From NCBI RefSeq assembly GCF_005860805.1, contig NZ_VCEJ01000008.1, positions 1 through 64,000 of the forward strand: 64,000 nucleotides of DNA, given 5' to 3'. The notes under the pieces are model-generated. The model was not told the DNA's origin and did no database searches. It saw only the letters and a list, made by a program, of their open reading frames with translations. Source of the DNA: Dyadobacter luticola (GTDB lineage: Bacteria > Bacteroidota > Bacteroidia > Cytophagales > Spirosomataceae). Shown here piece by piece: positions 19,428-28,046 of the stretch. Every line of letters starts with the position of its first letter. Position 1 is the stretch's first letter. Made by a program: the position numbers and the translations under genes.

Positions 19428-19435
19428 CAAAGTTA
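19428..19435 (-). promoter_or_regulatory. Bacteroidota -7 element, TAACTTTG
   Basis: TAnnTTTG match on the minus strand in the 65-base gap between the DUF4292 gene and the EnvC-like gene, 41 bases from the latter's start. It suggests an internal promoter for the EnvC-like/panB/rluA part of the run. Confidence 0.45.
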
Positions 19436-19452
19436 ATCAGACTTTCTGTATT

Positions 19453-20304
19453 TTACCTTTTACGCTTGTAGCCCGATGGTACTTTAAACGGAAATCCGGG
19501 ATTCTCATTCACCAGCTCCACTTTGTTGTGTTTGATCCGCATATTGGTTTCATTCACCTGCTGGTCTTTCGCCGATTTCACATTCAAATGAATCATGCTG
19601 GTAAATGGAAATAGGAAGCTGCTGACGTCTTTGAAATCCTCGTAATCGAGCGTAAAGGTATTTTGGGTAGGTACTTCGGTAGCTTGCAGGCGGGACAGTT
19701 TCAGGGTACTTTCCGAGATGTAATTGTCTACTTCCAGCCTGTCTTTCACCTGTTTAAGAATATAAAAATCCTTTTGTTTCACAAATCGGCTGTCGGGTTG
19801 CTGCTCGAAAGGCAGGTTACCAATGATAACGGCCTGCAATAATTCGAAGTTGAGGTCGAAATTGTATTGTTTGCTTAGTTGGGCGTAGTTAAAGACAAAA
19901 TAATCGCGGTGAATTTTGTCCATAAAAATGATGGAATCCCGCGTAATGATGCCCCGGGCCACTTCCAGGCCCACACCCGTCACGGAAATCCAGATCGTAC
20001 TGTCCTGTTTCATGCGGATATTGACATTGGTATTGTCGAAATCCTGGTTTTTACTTTTAAAAGAAACCTTCGATTTGGCAACCAGATACTTGAAATCCAG
20101 CTCTTTGATCTTAACCGGCGCCACTGCTTCCTCGTCTGCGGCCGGTTTGGTAGAGTCCAATGCGGTGGAACTTTCGGCCACGACGGCAATGGTAGAATCG
20201 ATGGATGGATTTTTTGAAAGACTTTTTGAAGAACGTTGTTTATGACAGGCTGTCAACCAAATGAAACAAATGGCCAACATTCCGATCGTCAATCTATTGC
20301 TCAT
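19453..20304 (-). CDS. DUF4292 family lipoprotein
   Basis: Lipoprotein of about 283 residues with lipobox LTAC (Cys20 from the ATG at 20304). After a Ser/Ala/Glu-rich linker of about 45 residues the body is made of long antiparallel strands (KSKVSFKSKNQDF, DSTIWISVTGVGLEVARG, DSIIFMDKIHRDYFVF), a pattern I associate with the LolA/LolB half-barrel fold. DUF4292 is my family assignment from memory. A LolB-like lipoprotein-handling role is inference. Its start overlaps the end of the upstream TPR gene by 11 bases, so translation is probably coupled. A start three codons upstream is also possible. Confidence 0.8.
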   Translation of the reverse strand: MSNRLTIGMLAICFIWLTACHKQRSSKSLSKNPSIDSTIAVVAESSTALDSTKPAADEEAVAPVKIKELDFKYLVAKSKVSFKSKNQDFDNTNVNIRMKQDSTIWISVTGVGLEVARGIITRDSIIFMDKIHRDYFVFNYAQLSKQYNFDLNFELLQAVIIGNLPFEQQPDSRFVKQKDFYILKQVKDRLEVDNYISESTLKLSRLQATEVPTQNTFTLDYEDFKDVSSFLFPFTSMIHLNVKSAKDQQVNETNMRIKHNKVELVNENPGFPFKVPSGYKRKR

Positions 20305-22042
20305 GTAGTGCACCCGTAGCTATTTTTTTGTCAAGAAGTTCGGTGGTTTCACCCATCCTTTTGGCCTTTTTCCATTGAGCAACCGCATTATCCCGTTCTC
20401 CCAGCTTGAAAAGCACATCCCCGTAATGCTCAACAATCGTGCCACTCACGGCATTACTGTCCAGCATCGCTTTTTCGAGATATTCCTTGGCCCTCTTGTA
20501 ATCCTTGCGAATGTAGAGCACCCAGGCGTACGTGTCCAGGTAGGTGGAGTTGTTTTGATGCTGCTTCACCAGCTTTTCCGACATTTTCAATGCTAAATCC
20601 AGCTTCTCTTTCCGCATGGACAAAAAGTAACTGTAATTGTTCAGCACATAATCATTATCGGGATTCGCTTTGAGGGCGAGCTCGTACGCGCTGTCCGATT
20701 TTTCATTGTCTCCCAGGAAGTTATACGCATCGCCCAGCTGCGCATTGATCATCGGGATCAGGTCGGGCTTATCGCCAACCAGTTTCAGGCTTTCTTCAAA
20801 AGAGGAAATTGCCTGTTTATAATTCTTTTTCGCCAGCTGTGCCGTTCCATTTGAATACCAGAAAATACCTTGATTCGGAAATAGCTCCAAGGCTTTTTCC
20901 GAATGTACCAGCATGCTATCAATGCGGTTCAGGTCTCCGTCGAGTTGCAGGATAGCGCCCCACATCCGGAAATCGGAGCCATCGATTTTTGCGGCTTTTA
21001 CATACAAATCCAGCGCTTCTGCTTTCTTATTTTGTTTTACCAGCAGGTCAGCGTAAATAGTAAGTGCCTGCATTTCATTGGGATGCGTCTCCGAAAGCTG
21101 CTTAGCCAGAACCACCGCCTCGCTAAATTCGGCATCCGTTTTCAGCATGCTCAGATAACCTGTCAAAACCCTGATCTTAGGATCCGCGTCCAGATTTGGA
21201 TTGGCAAAAACCAGCTTTAATTCCTGGTTACATTTTTGCACATCACCATTTCTACGGTAAATATCAGCCAGCAGAACATGCGCTTGCGCCTCGTCCGGAT
21301 TGATTTTCAATGCTTCTTCCAGCGGAGCCACCGCTTCCACCACGCGATCATTGGCGATCAGCAGCTCAGCCATTTCCACGCGGTAACTTACCTCCGTAGG
21401 CTCGGCGGCAATCAGTTTTTTGGCCTCGGCTAATGCTTTGTCCAGGTTGTTTTGCCTCAAATACAGCTGCTGCTTCTGGTGGGTCACCTCTTCGGTCACG
21501 CCCATCGCTTTTTCCAGCCTGTCGTAAGATTCTATTGCTTTATCAAATTGATCATTAAAGACATACACCGCAGCCAGCTCAACTGCGTACTGAATGTTCT
21601 CCGGATTTTTGGTCACCAAAACCTGGTAAATCTGTGCTGCTTCGGGGTATTTTCTGCGTTTTGCGTAAAGTTCAGCGAGTTGCTGGGCGTAGAATGTATT
21701 GTCTTTGGCGAGATCATAAGCCTTTTTGGAAGCAGCAATCGCATCGTCAAATTTTTCGAGCTTGATCAGTGCTGTGGCGACGAGATAGTGGCTGGCGGCA
21801 TCCTGCGGGCTGGCCTCTACCAGTTTCTGGAAAACAGGCAGCGCTCGCTCAAACTCGTCCTTCATCATAAACTTCATCCCTTCCGCCACCAGCGTTTCCT
21901 CTTCCAGGCGGAAAGTCGTCGCCTCACTTTTGGCAGGCTGCTTCTCCCGCTCTTTGCTGCGACGCTGCGCACTGGCGGGAAATGCTAAGAGCATCGCGGC
22001 CAGACAAGTCAGAAGGGTTAGTTTTAAATATTCGGTCTTCAT
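20294..22042 (-). CDS. exported tetratricopeptide-repeat protein
   Basis: 582 residues with signal peptide (ends PASAQ) and then about twelve to fourteen consecutive TPR units covering almost the whole protein, for example DAASHYLVATALIKLEKFDDAI and NPENIQYAVELAAVYVFNDQF. TPR arrays of this kind serve as protein-binding scaffolds in the periplasm. It begins a tight run with the DUF4292 lipoprotein (11-base overlap) and the EnvC-like protein, suggesting a shared envelope task. A -7 box lies 58 bases upstream. Confidence 0.85.
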   Translation of the reverse strand: MKTEYLKLTLLTCLAAMLLAFPASAQRRSKEREKQPAKSEATTFRLEEETLVAEGMKFMMKDEFERALPVFQKLVEASPQDAASHYLVATALIKLEKFDDAIAASKKAYDLAKDNTFYAQQLAELYAKRRKYPEAAQIYQVLVTKNPENIQYAVELAAVYVFNDQFDKAIESYDRLEKAMGVTEEVTHQKQQLYLRQNNLDKALAEAKKLIAAEPTEVSYRVEMAELLIANDRVVEAVAPLEEALKINPDEAQAHVLLADIYRRNGDVQKCNQELKLVFANPNLDADPKIRVLTGYLSMLKTDAEFSEAVVLAKQLSETHPNEMQALTIYADLLVKQNKKAEALDLYVKAAKIDGSDFRMWGAILQLDGDLNRIDSMLVHSEKALELFPNQGIFWYSNGTAQLAKKNYKQAISSFEESLKLVGDKPDLIPMINAQLGDAYNFLGDNEKSDSAYELALKANPDNDYVLNNYSYFLSMRKEKLDLALKMSEKLVKQHQNNSTYLDTYAWVLYIRKDYKRAKEYLEKAMLDSNAVSGTIVEHYGDVLFKLGERDNAVAQWKKAKRMGETTELLDKKIATGALHEQ

Positions 22043-22099
22043 GTTTTAATCTTTTGCCATCAGATACTGAGACTTGACCGGCTATATCTGTGTAAATAC

Positions 22100-22107
22100 C
22101 AAAGTTA
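22100..22107 (-). promoter_or_regulatory. Bacteroidota -7 element, TAACTTTG
   Basis: TAnnTTTG match on the minus strand, 57 bases upstream of the TPR gene, in the 149-base gap after the MG2/plug gene. Likely start of the TPR/DUF4292/EnvC transcript. Confidence 0.5.
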
Positions 22108-22191
22108 CCATTTTTTGTCTGTGCGACTTGCCCAAACGCATACGTAAATAAGAATACTAACGTGGAAATTAAAGGATTCTTACAATAATTT

Positions 22192-24621
22192 TCAATCAAC
22201 CCGGTACTGCTTTTTCCCAAAGCCCGGAAGGCCCGCGGGGCTTAAAACTTCCGCCCTGATTTCCACCTCTGTCGCGGCGTCGGTATTGTAATAGCTAAGC
22301 CGGGCTTTTCCGTTTTTATCTGTTGTTAACATCGGTGACCAAAAAATAGTTGAGCGGTAGTCCGGGATTTCGCCTTGTTGCGCAGGTGATTGATAAACAG
22401 GCGAGTAAAACTCCCGGGGCACATTAAATCCGGCAATTTTGGTTACCAGTACACCAGGCACAATGTCCTGCGAATAATCGTAATTCTGGTTTCCCCTTTT
22501 AGTCAAAATTGAAATCACCCCGTTTCCGCCGCGGCTCCCGAAAATCGCCGCCGCCGGACCTTTGAGCACATCGATGGATTCAATGTCGAACACATTGATG
22601 GCCGTCGCCAGATTTTTATCCCCGGTCATCCCATCCACCACAAACAAAGGTTCACCCCGGTTTCCGCGGATCGAGACGGTCGCATTCATACCCGAACCCG
22701 TCACCATCACCCCGGCCACGCGTCCGGCCAGCATATCCAGCACCGTCATCGCCGACGAGGCCATTTGCGGCGTCACTTTTAATGTCGCGTCCGCATGCCC
22801 GTAAATTTTCCTGGAATCACGCTCTTCCTGTTTCTTCGCTTTGATGGTGACTTCCTTCAATAACCGTTCCCTGCTCTCACGGATCTTTCGTGTAAACTCC
22901 TGATCCTGAGCCGCGCGCCTCAGATATTCATCCAGCTTTTGTGCTTCCACCGTCACCGGATAATAGGGGATTTTCACCAGCGAAATGGTGGGCGCTTTAA
23001 ATGGAGTCAGTATAAAAGAAAGGTTCTGGTTGCCCTTTTTATTCATGCCTTGCAAACGAAGCTGCAGAGAATCCGCGAAAACGAGGTTATAAATCGCAAA
23101 GCGGCCGTTTTCATCGCTTTCCGTAGTCAGGAATGTGCTGAGGCTGTCATTGCTTACAAAAGCCGAGAGCGTGATTTTTTCCGTCGGCTTTTTATTATTT
23201 CGCCGCACTTCACCGGCGAGGGTTATACCTTGTTCTACAAACCGTTTGGGCTCAGGCAGCGAATCTTTCAGCACATCTTCCCAGCGAAACCGCGTCCAGC
23301 CCTGCGTCATCATCAGGTAATCCATGTGTATTTTCCGCTCCGTTTTTTCTTTGTCAAAATAATGGGCAGGCTGTTCAATGTTGCCTTTCAGGTCTGAGGA
23401 AAGAAGTAAGTAGGAGGTAATGTTCTGATCTGCGGGTTGCTGCAAAATCTGATTCCCGTCAGTAACCGCTACTGAAAGATGCGTTTGAACCGGCTTGCCT
23501 GCCGAGTCCGTCACCGTAATCTCAATGTCCGATTTTTCGCGGGGCTTATAGTTTGTTTTGGAAGGCGCTATGTTCACGTTCAGGCTGCGGCCGTGGTCGA
23601 TGAAAACCAGCCGCTCGCACACCGGTTTATTTTCTTCATTAAACAATGTCAGATGTGTGATCCCATCGGGCAGCTCGGTCGTGGGCAAATTCATCATAAG
23701 TCCGCGATTGGAGATTTTTCCTTTGGCTACAAAAGCGACAATGCCCCTGGAATGTCCCACCACATTGACCGGAATTTCGGTCTTGCCCGGAATTTTGGCA
23801 TAAGCAATCACCCTCATTTTCAGTGGATTTGATAAGTTATCCACGATCATGGTGTACCCGCTTTGCTTCACTTCCGGGAATGTCAGCGGTGTAAGCGCGC
23901 CATTTTCACTCCGCATAAAAGCAGAATAAACCTGGCCTTCCTCCGCCTGAAACTGAAACCGCCCCATGCCCAGAAATTCACTCCGAAAAGAAGCGACGGT
24001 ATCTTTTTTCTGATTCAGCACAAAACCATTTACATCCTCGCCCAAACCGCTGGCATTCACCGCTTTAAAAGCAATGCGGGTACTAACACCGGAAATGAGC
24101 TCGCCGCCTTCGGGGAAAAATTGGAAGTCGATCTTGGGTGAACCTGCCACCGGCGATTTTTCATTTTGGCCAAAAACATAAATGGGTTTGTGGAAAAAGA
24201 ATTCCTCCGAAAAATTGGTCATCCAGTTGGTATAAGCGCGGACGGTGTAGGCACCATTTGGGATAGAATCGGCCAATACAATATCACCGTGGCCGATGCC
24301 GCCCAGGAGCTGGACGTTTTTTGTACCAAAACTTTTGCCCGTCCGCTGATCGATCAGGTCCACATATAACAAGTTGCTCGCGCTGTCGGCCGTATGTAAC
24401 GCACCTTCCACGAGATAGGCTTTGAACCACAGGGTATCACCGGTGACATAATACGGCTTGTCGAGGTGCAGGTAAGCTTTTTCGGCCGGGAAAACGTGCC
24501 GGTAGGTTTGCAGCTTGGTGGAAATGTATTCGGTAAAATCGACATCAAGCCACTGAAATGATACCAGCAGCGCAGAAATCAGTGCAAAACCCGATCTTTT
24601 GAATAATGTGCTAACCCGCAT
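22192..24621 (-). CDS. MG2-domain protein with TonB-dependent-receptor plug, no barrel
   Basis: 809 residues, exported. The N-terminal third (about 45-150) is a macroglobulin MG2-like module (EKAYLHLDKPYYVTGDTLWF). Middle beta-sandwich modules of the carboxypeptidase-regulatory type follow. A TonB-receptor plug is at about 605-710 (VLDMLAGRVAGVMV, SIRGNRGEPLFVVDG, IDVLKGPAAAIFGSRGGNG). Instead of the 22-strand barrel that normally follows, only about 100 residues remain, ending in another sandwich (KNGKARLSYYNTDAATEVEIRAE). The combination recurs in Bacteroidota but I know no proven function. It is not truncated by frameshift, because the reading frame ends in a coherent domain. It lies 60 bases behind an amino-acid permease gene. 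Confidence 0.82.
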   Translation of the reverse strand: MRVSTLFKRSGFALISALLVSFQWLDVDFTEYISTKLQTYRHVFPAEKAYLHLDKPYYVTGDTLWFKAYLVEGALHTADSASNLLYVDLIDQRTGKSFGTKNVQLLGGIGHGDIVLADSIPNGAYTVRAYTNWMTNFSEEFFFHKPIYVFGQNEKSPVAGSPKIDFQFFPEGGELISGVSTRIAFKAVNASGLGEDVNGFVLNQKKDTVASFRSEFLGMGRFQFQAEEGQVYSAFMRSENGALTPLTFPEVKQSGYTMIVDNLSNPLKMRVIAYAKIPGKTEIPVNVVGHSRGIVAFVAKGKISNRGLMMNLPTTELPDGITHLTLFNEENKPVCERLVFIDHGRSLNVNIAPSKTNYKPREKSDIEITVTDSAGKPVQTHLSVAVTDGNQILQQPADQNITSYLLLSSDLKGNIEQPAHYFDKEKTERKIHMDYLMMTQGWTRFRWEDVLKDSLPEPKRFVEQGITLAGEVRRNNKKPTEKITLSAFVSNDSLSTFLTTESDENGRFAIYNLVFADSLQLRLQGMNKKGNQNLSFILTPFKAPTISLVKIPYYPVTVEAQKLDEYLRRAAQDQEFTRKIRESRERLLKEVTIKAKKQEERDSRKIYGHADATLKVTPQMASSAMTVLDMLAGRVAGVMVTGSGMNATVSIRGNRGEPLFVVDGMTGDKNLATAINVFDIESIDVLKGPAAAIFGSRGGNGVISILTKRGNQNYDYSQDIVPGVLVTKIAGFNVPREFYSPVYQSPAQQGEIPDYRSTIFWSPMLTTDKNGKARLSYYNTDAATEVEIRAEVLSPAGLPGFGKKQYRVD

Positions 24622-24681
24622 TTCTGAGTTCCGTTTGAATGTTTGTAGCGATATGCAATTTTCTTACATAAAGAATCCCGG

Positions 24682-26019
24682 TTACCGATTTACCCGCCTT
24701 ACCACCAAAAAAACCGGGTAACTAATTACCATAAACAGCAGGGCAAACTGGCTGCTGGGCAAATCCTGAATGATGGCGCCGATCAGAAACGCGATGGATA
24801 AAATCAACATTAATATGGGCAAAAGCGGATACGCAGGTACTTTCCACGGACGTGGCAGATCAGGCTCTTTTTTTCGTAAGGCCAGCAGCGAGGCAAATCC
24901 CGAAGCATAACCCAGGACGAAAAAGAAGGTGGCAATGTCGGAAAGTTTCTCGCAGGCATCTTTGCCGATCAGGATCAATGTCACTGCTACACAAGCAGTT
25001 ATCAGCATCGCCACCGCCGGCGTACCACCATGGTTGACGCGGGTACCGGCATTGATAAACAGCCCGTCGCGACTCATGGAGTACAAAACCCGGGGGTTGA
25101 ATAACATTTGCGCATTGACAATTCCGAGGATAGAAATCATGAGAAAAAGTGTCACGATCTTACCCGAACCTTCCCCGAAAATCAGCCGGATTGCGTCGGC
25201 GGCGGCAAGTTTGGATTGGGCCAGTTCGGTCATCGGCAGCACATGCAGGATCGCCAAGTTGCATAGTAAGTAAATGGCAATGATTAGCAGCACGCCGCCT
25301 ATCATAGATTTCGGGAGATTTTTGGAAGGATCGCGGTCTTCTTCGGAAAAGTAGGCGGCGGTATGCCAGCCATCATAAGTATAAAAAATGGCTTGAAGTG
25401 AAAAAACCACGGGGGCGATCCAGCTTCCGGTTTCGATGATCTTGCTGGTAGTGAGGGCAGTTTGCTCGGGCGTCACTTCACTTCCGTAGATGTAGCAGAT
25501 CGCGACGAATAGGAAAAGCCCGATGCCTTTTAAGACACTCATAATGTTCTGAAAGCTACTCGCCAGGGCCAGCCCAATCCAATGTATTCCGGTGAGAATG
25601 ATGAGGATAGCAGCCGCAACGTAAGCTTCATGACCAGCCAGCGGCGGGATCAGCAATGCCAGATATTCGCTCATGGTATACACCCCGAAACCTAGCGCCG
25701 AGCAGGTACCAAGCCAGCTGTTGATACCGACTACAAATCCCGCGTAATTACCAAAAGCCCGCTGCGCGTAAACATACCAGGCGCCTGCTTTTGGCACCGA
25801 AGTACCCAACTCGATTGTACATAATGTGCCCAGAAATGCGTACAAGCTCACTGCAACCCACAATGTCATGATCAGCCAGGGTTCGCCGAGCTGCGCGGCG
25901 ATAGGTCCTGGTTTTCGCAAAATCCCGGTACCGATGGTACCGCCAACTGTGACCGCAATACCGAAGCCGACACCCAGAATTTTCAGCAGTTCATTTTTTT
26001 TCGCGGTGGGTTGTTCCAT
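24682..26019 (-). CDS. APC-family amino-acid permease
   Basis: 445 residues with about twelve membrane helices. The first helix has the glycine-rich GGTIGTGILRKPG substrate-binding break typical of the amino acid/polyamine/organocation family. Short loops and a QPLSQ-like tail fit the LAT/YfnA-like branch. Substrate cannot be assigned. It is divergent from the LytS/LytTR pair and upstream of the MG2/plug gene. Confidence 0.9.
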   Translation of the reverse strand: MEQPTAKKNELLKILGVGFGIAVTVGGTIGTGILRKPGPIAAQLGEPWLIMTLWVAVSLYAFLGTLCTIELGTSVPKAGAWYVYAQRAFGNYAGFVVGINSWLGTCSALGFGVYTMSEYLALLIPPLAGHEAYVAAAILIILTGIHWIGLALASSFQNIMSVLKGIGLFLFVAICYIYGSEVTPEQTALTTSKIIETGSWIAPVVFSLQAIFYTYDGWHTAAYFSEEDRDPSKNLPKSMIGGVLLIIAIYLLCNLAILHVLPMTELAQSKLAAADAIRLIFGEGSGKIVTLFLMISILGIVNAQMLFNPRVLYSMSRDGLFINAGTRVNHGGTPAVAMLITACVAVTLILIGKDACEKLSDIATFFFVLGYASGFASLLALRKKEPDLPRPWKVPAYPLLPILMLILSIAFLIGAIIQDLPSSQFALLFMVISYPVFLVVRRVNR

Positions 26020-26123
26020 TCAGGAGTGGGAAATGTACTTTCCGAAAATAGGAAAAGTTTTTCTTTTTGTAACCCCTATATTAGCTAGCGGATATTTCTC
26101 GTAAAATATTGTTACGGCTGGGC

Positions 26124-27236
26124 ATGTTTTGGACAAAGAATATTTGGATTATACATGTAGTTGGCTGGATTTTATTCCTTAGCCTTCCGCTCACCATCAT
26201 GTCGCGCGAGCCAGAGGATTCGCAGCTGCTGATGGTACTTACCTCCATCTTTTTCTGGCTGTTTTTCCTGATCTACGCCTTCATTTTCTATTTCAATCTG
26301 CACGTGCTGATCCCGCAGATTTTTCTGAAAAAGAAATACCTTTTATACACAGCCCTTTTCGTCGGAGGTTTTGTACTGACTTATGTGTCCCAGCCTTTTG
26401 AAAATCTGATTTTCCAGAAATTCAGCCGCAGCAGCATGCAGTATCGGCCCGAACCTGGCCGACCGCCGGGCTTGGAACCGCGATTTGAACAAAATCCTCC
26501 GCCACGACCTGAGCAGCCCAGCGCATTTCGGAGGCCGGCACCCCGTGTGGATTTTGTGAGCCTGATCCTTTTTGTGGTAGTGTGGGTGGTTGCGATGGCG
26601 CTGAGTTTTTCACAGCAGTGGAGGCTTTCCGAGAAGCGGGTGATTTTGTCGGAGGCGGACAAGGCGCAGGCCGAATTGTCGTTTTTTAAAGCACAGATCA
26701 ACCCGCATTTTCTTTTTAATACTTTGAATAACATCTACTCGCTGGCGGTTACCGGCAGTGAACATACGGCGCCGAGTATTCTGAAATTGTCGAGAATGAT
26801 GCGGTACATTACCGATGAGGCGAGCGGAAATTACGTACCGCTGGATGAAGAAGTGCGCTCGCTGGAAGACTACATTGACCTGCAAAAATTGCGGTTGAGT
26901 AATAAAACGCGGGTGATTTTTGAAGCGGGTGAACTGACGATGCATGTTAAAATTGCACCGCTGATTTTGATGACGTTCGTGGAAAATGCATTTAAATATG
27001 GCGTCAGCAACCGGAATGAGTCGGAAATTAACATTCGGATCAAATCTTCTGAGAAGGACATTTCATTTTTTTGTCAAAATCAAGTTTTTGAGAAAAAGAC
27101 AGATTTACAGCGTACCGGAATCGGGATCGCGAATACCCGCAAGAGGCTGGATTTTTTGTATCCCGATCAGTATGAACTGGACATTCGGGAGGCGGACGGA
27201 TTTTTTACGGTAAACTTAAAACTTACCAAAGTATGA
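26124..27236 (+). CDS. LytS/YehU-type sensor histidine kinase
   Basis: Membrane histidine kinase of about 370 residues. Four membrane helices occupy the N-terminal half. Between the third and fourth is a loop of about 35 residues very rich in Pro, Arg and Glu (26450-26550). The kinase part has the His_kinase signature KAQINPHFLFNTLNN with phospho-acceptor His195, then the ATPase region (FVENAFKYGV as N box, GIGIANTRKRLDFLYP as G box). I use the ATG at 26124 and not a TTG five codons earlier. Its stop overlaps the start of the LytTR regulator (ATGA), a cognate pair. Confidence 0.93.
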   Translation: MFWTKNIWIIHVVGWILFLSLPLTIMSREPEDSQLLMVLTSIFFWLFFLIYAFIFYFNLHVLIPQIFLKKKYLLYTALFVGGFVLTYVSQPFENLIFQKFSRSSMQYRPEPGRPPGLEPRFEQNPPPRPEQPSAFRRPAPRVDFVSLILFVVVWVVAMALSFSQQWRLSEKRVILSEADKAQAELSFFKAQINPHFLFNTLNNIYSLAVTGSEHTAPSILKLSRMMRYITDEASGNYVPLDEEVRSLEDYIDLQKLRLSNKTRVIFEAGELTMHVKIAPLILMTFVENAFKYGVSNRNESEINIRIKSSEKDISFFCQNQVFEKKTDLQRTGIGIANTRKRLDFLYPDQYELDIREADGFFTVNLKLTKV

Positions 27237-27943
27237 AATGTATAGCCGTTGACGACGAGCCGCTTGCATTAAAAATCTTGGAAACCTACATCGCCTCGTT
27301 TCCAACATTGGATCTGATCAAAACCTTTGACGACGCAATCGAAGCCGTCGGTTTTTTAAACAGCAAAGTTGTCGATCTGCTTTTTATCGACATTAATATG
27401 CCCGATCTCTCCGGCCTGGACCTGGTTTCGCAGCTGGACGAAAAGCCGATGGTCATTTTTACGACAGCCTATAAAAATTTTGCACACGAAGGTTTTGAGC
27501 TCGAAGCGATCGATTATCTGCTGAAACCGATTGCGTTTGAGCGTTTTGAGAAAGCGGTACAAAAAGCGGAGGAGAAATTTCAGTTTAAAAAGTCGCAGCA
27601 GGGCTCCGGTAAAGATTCGATCGTCGTGAGGTCGGAGTATAAAATGGTGAAGATCCTGCTGGACGACATTGAGTACATTGAGGGGATGGAGGATTACATT
27701 AAAATCCATTTGAAAAATCAGGGACATTCTGCGACGAGGCATCCGGTTATGACCTTAATGTCTTTGAAAGGGATTTTGGAGACTTTACCTCAAAACCAGT
27801 TCAGCCGGATACACCGCAGCTACATTGTGCCCGATGCGCTGGTGATTTCTATCCAAAACAAAAAAGTAAGGCTTGCCACCCAAAAAGAACTGCCTGTAAG
27901 TGACAGCTACCTGGGCTTTATTGAAAAGTGGAAAAACCGGTAA
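27233..27943 (+). CDS. LytTR-family response regulator
   Basis: Partner of the preceding kinase, overlapping it by 4 bases. The receiver domain spans 1-120 with acidic pair Asp7/Asp8, phospho-acceptor Asp53 (FIDINMPDLSG), Thr near 77 and Lys98 (LLKP). The LytTR DNA-binding domain occupies about 138-235 (YIEGMEDYIKIHL, FSRIHRSYIV). Such regulators bind pairs of short direct repeats. None was identified here, and no obvious target gene is adjacent except possibly the dioxygenase gene downstream. Confidence 0.95.
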   Translation: MKCIAVDDEPLALKILETYIASFPTLDLIKTFDDAIEAVGFLNSKVVDLLFIDINMPDLSGLDLVSQLDEKPMVIFTTAYKNFAHEGFELEAIDYLLKPIAFERFEKAVQKAEEKFQFKKSQQGSGKDSIVVRSEYKMVKILLDDIEYIEGMEDYIKIHLKNQGHSATRHPVMTLMSLKGILETLPQNQFSRIHRSYIVPDALVISIQNKKVRLATQKELPVSDSYLGFIEKWKNR

Positions 27944-28046
27944 TTCACCGGGACATTCGCCGGATTGACCGACACACTCGCCGCTTTCCGCAACAAACCG
28001 GGATGTAAATGCGATTTGGTATTTACAATCATGAACTGTTGCAAAT

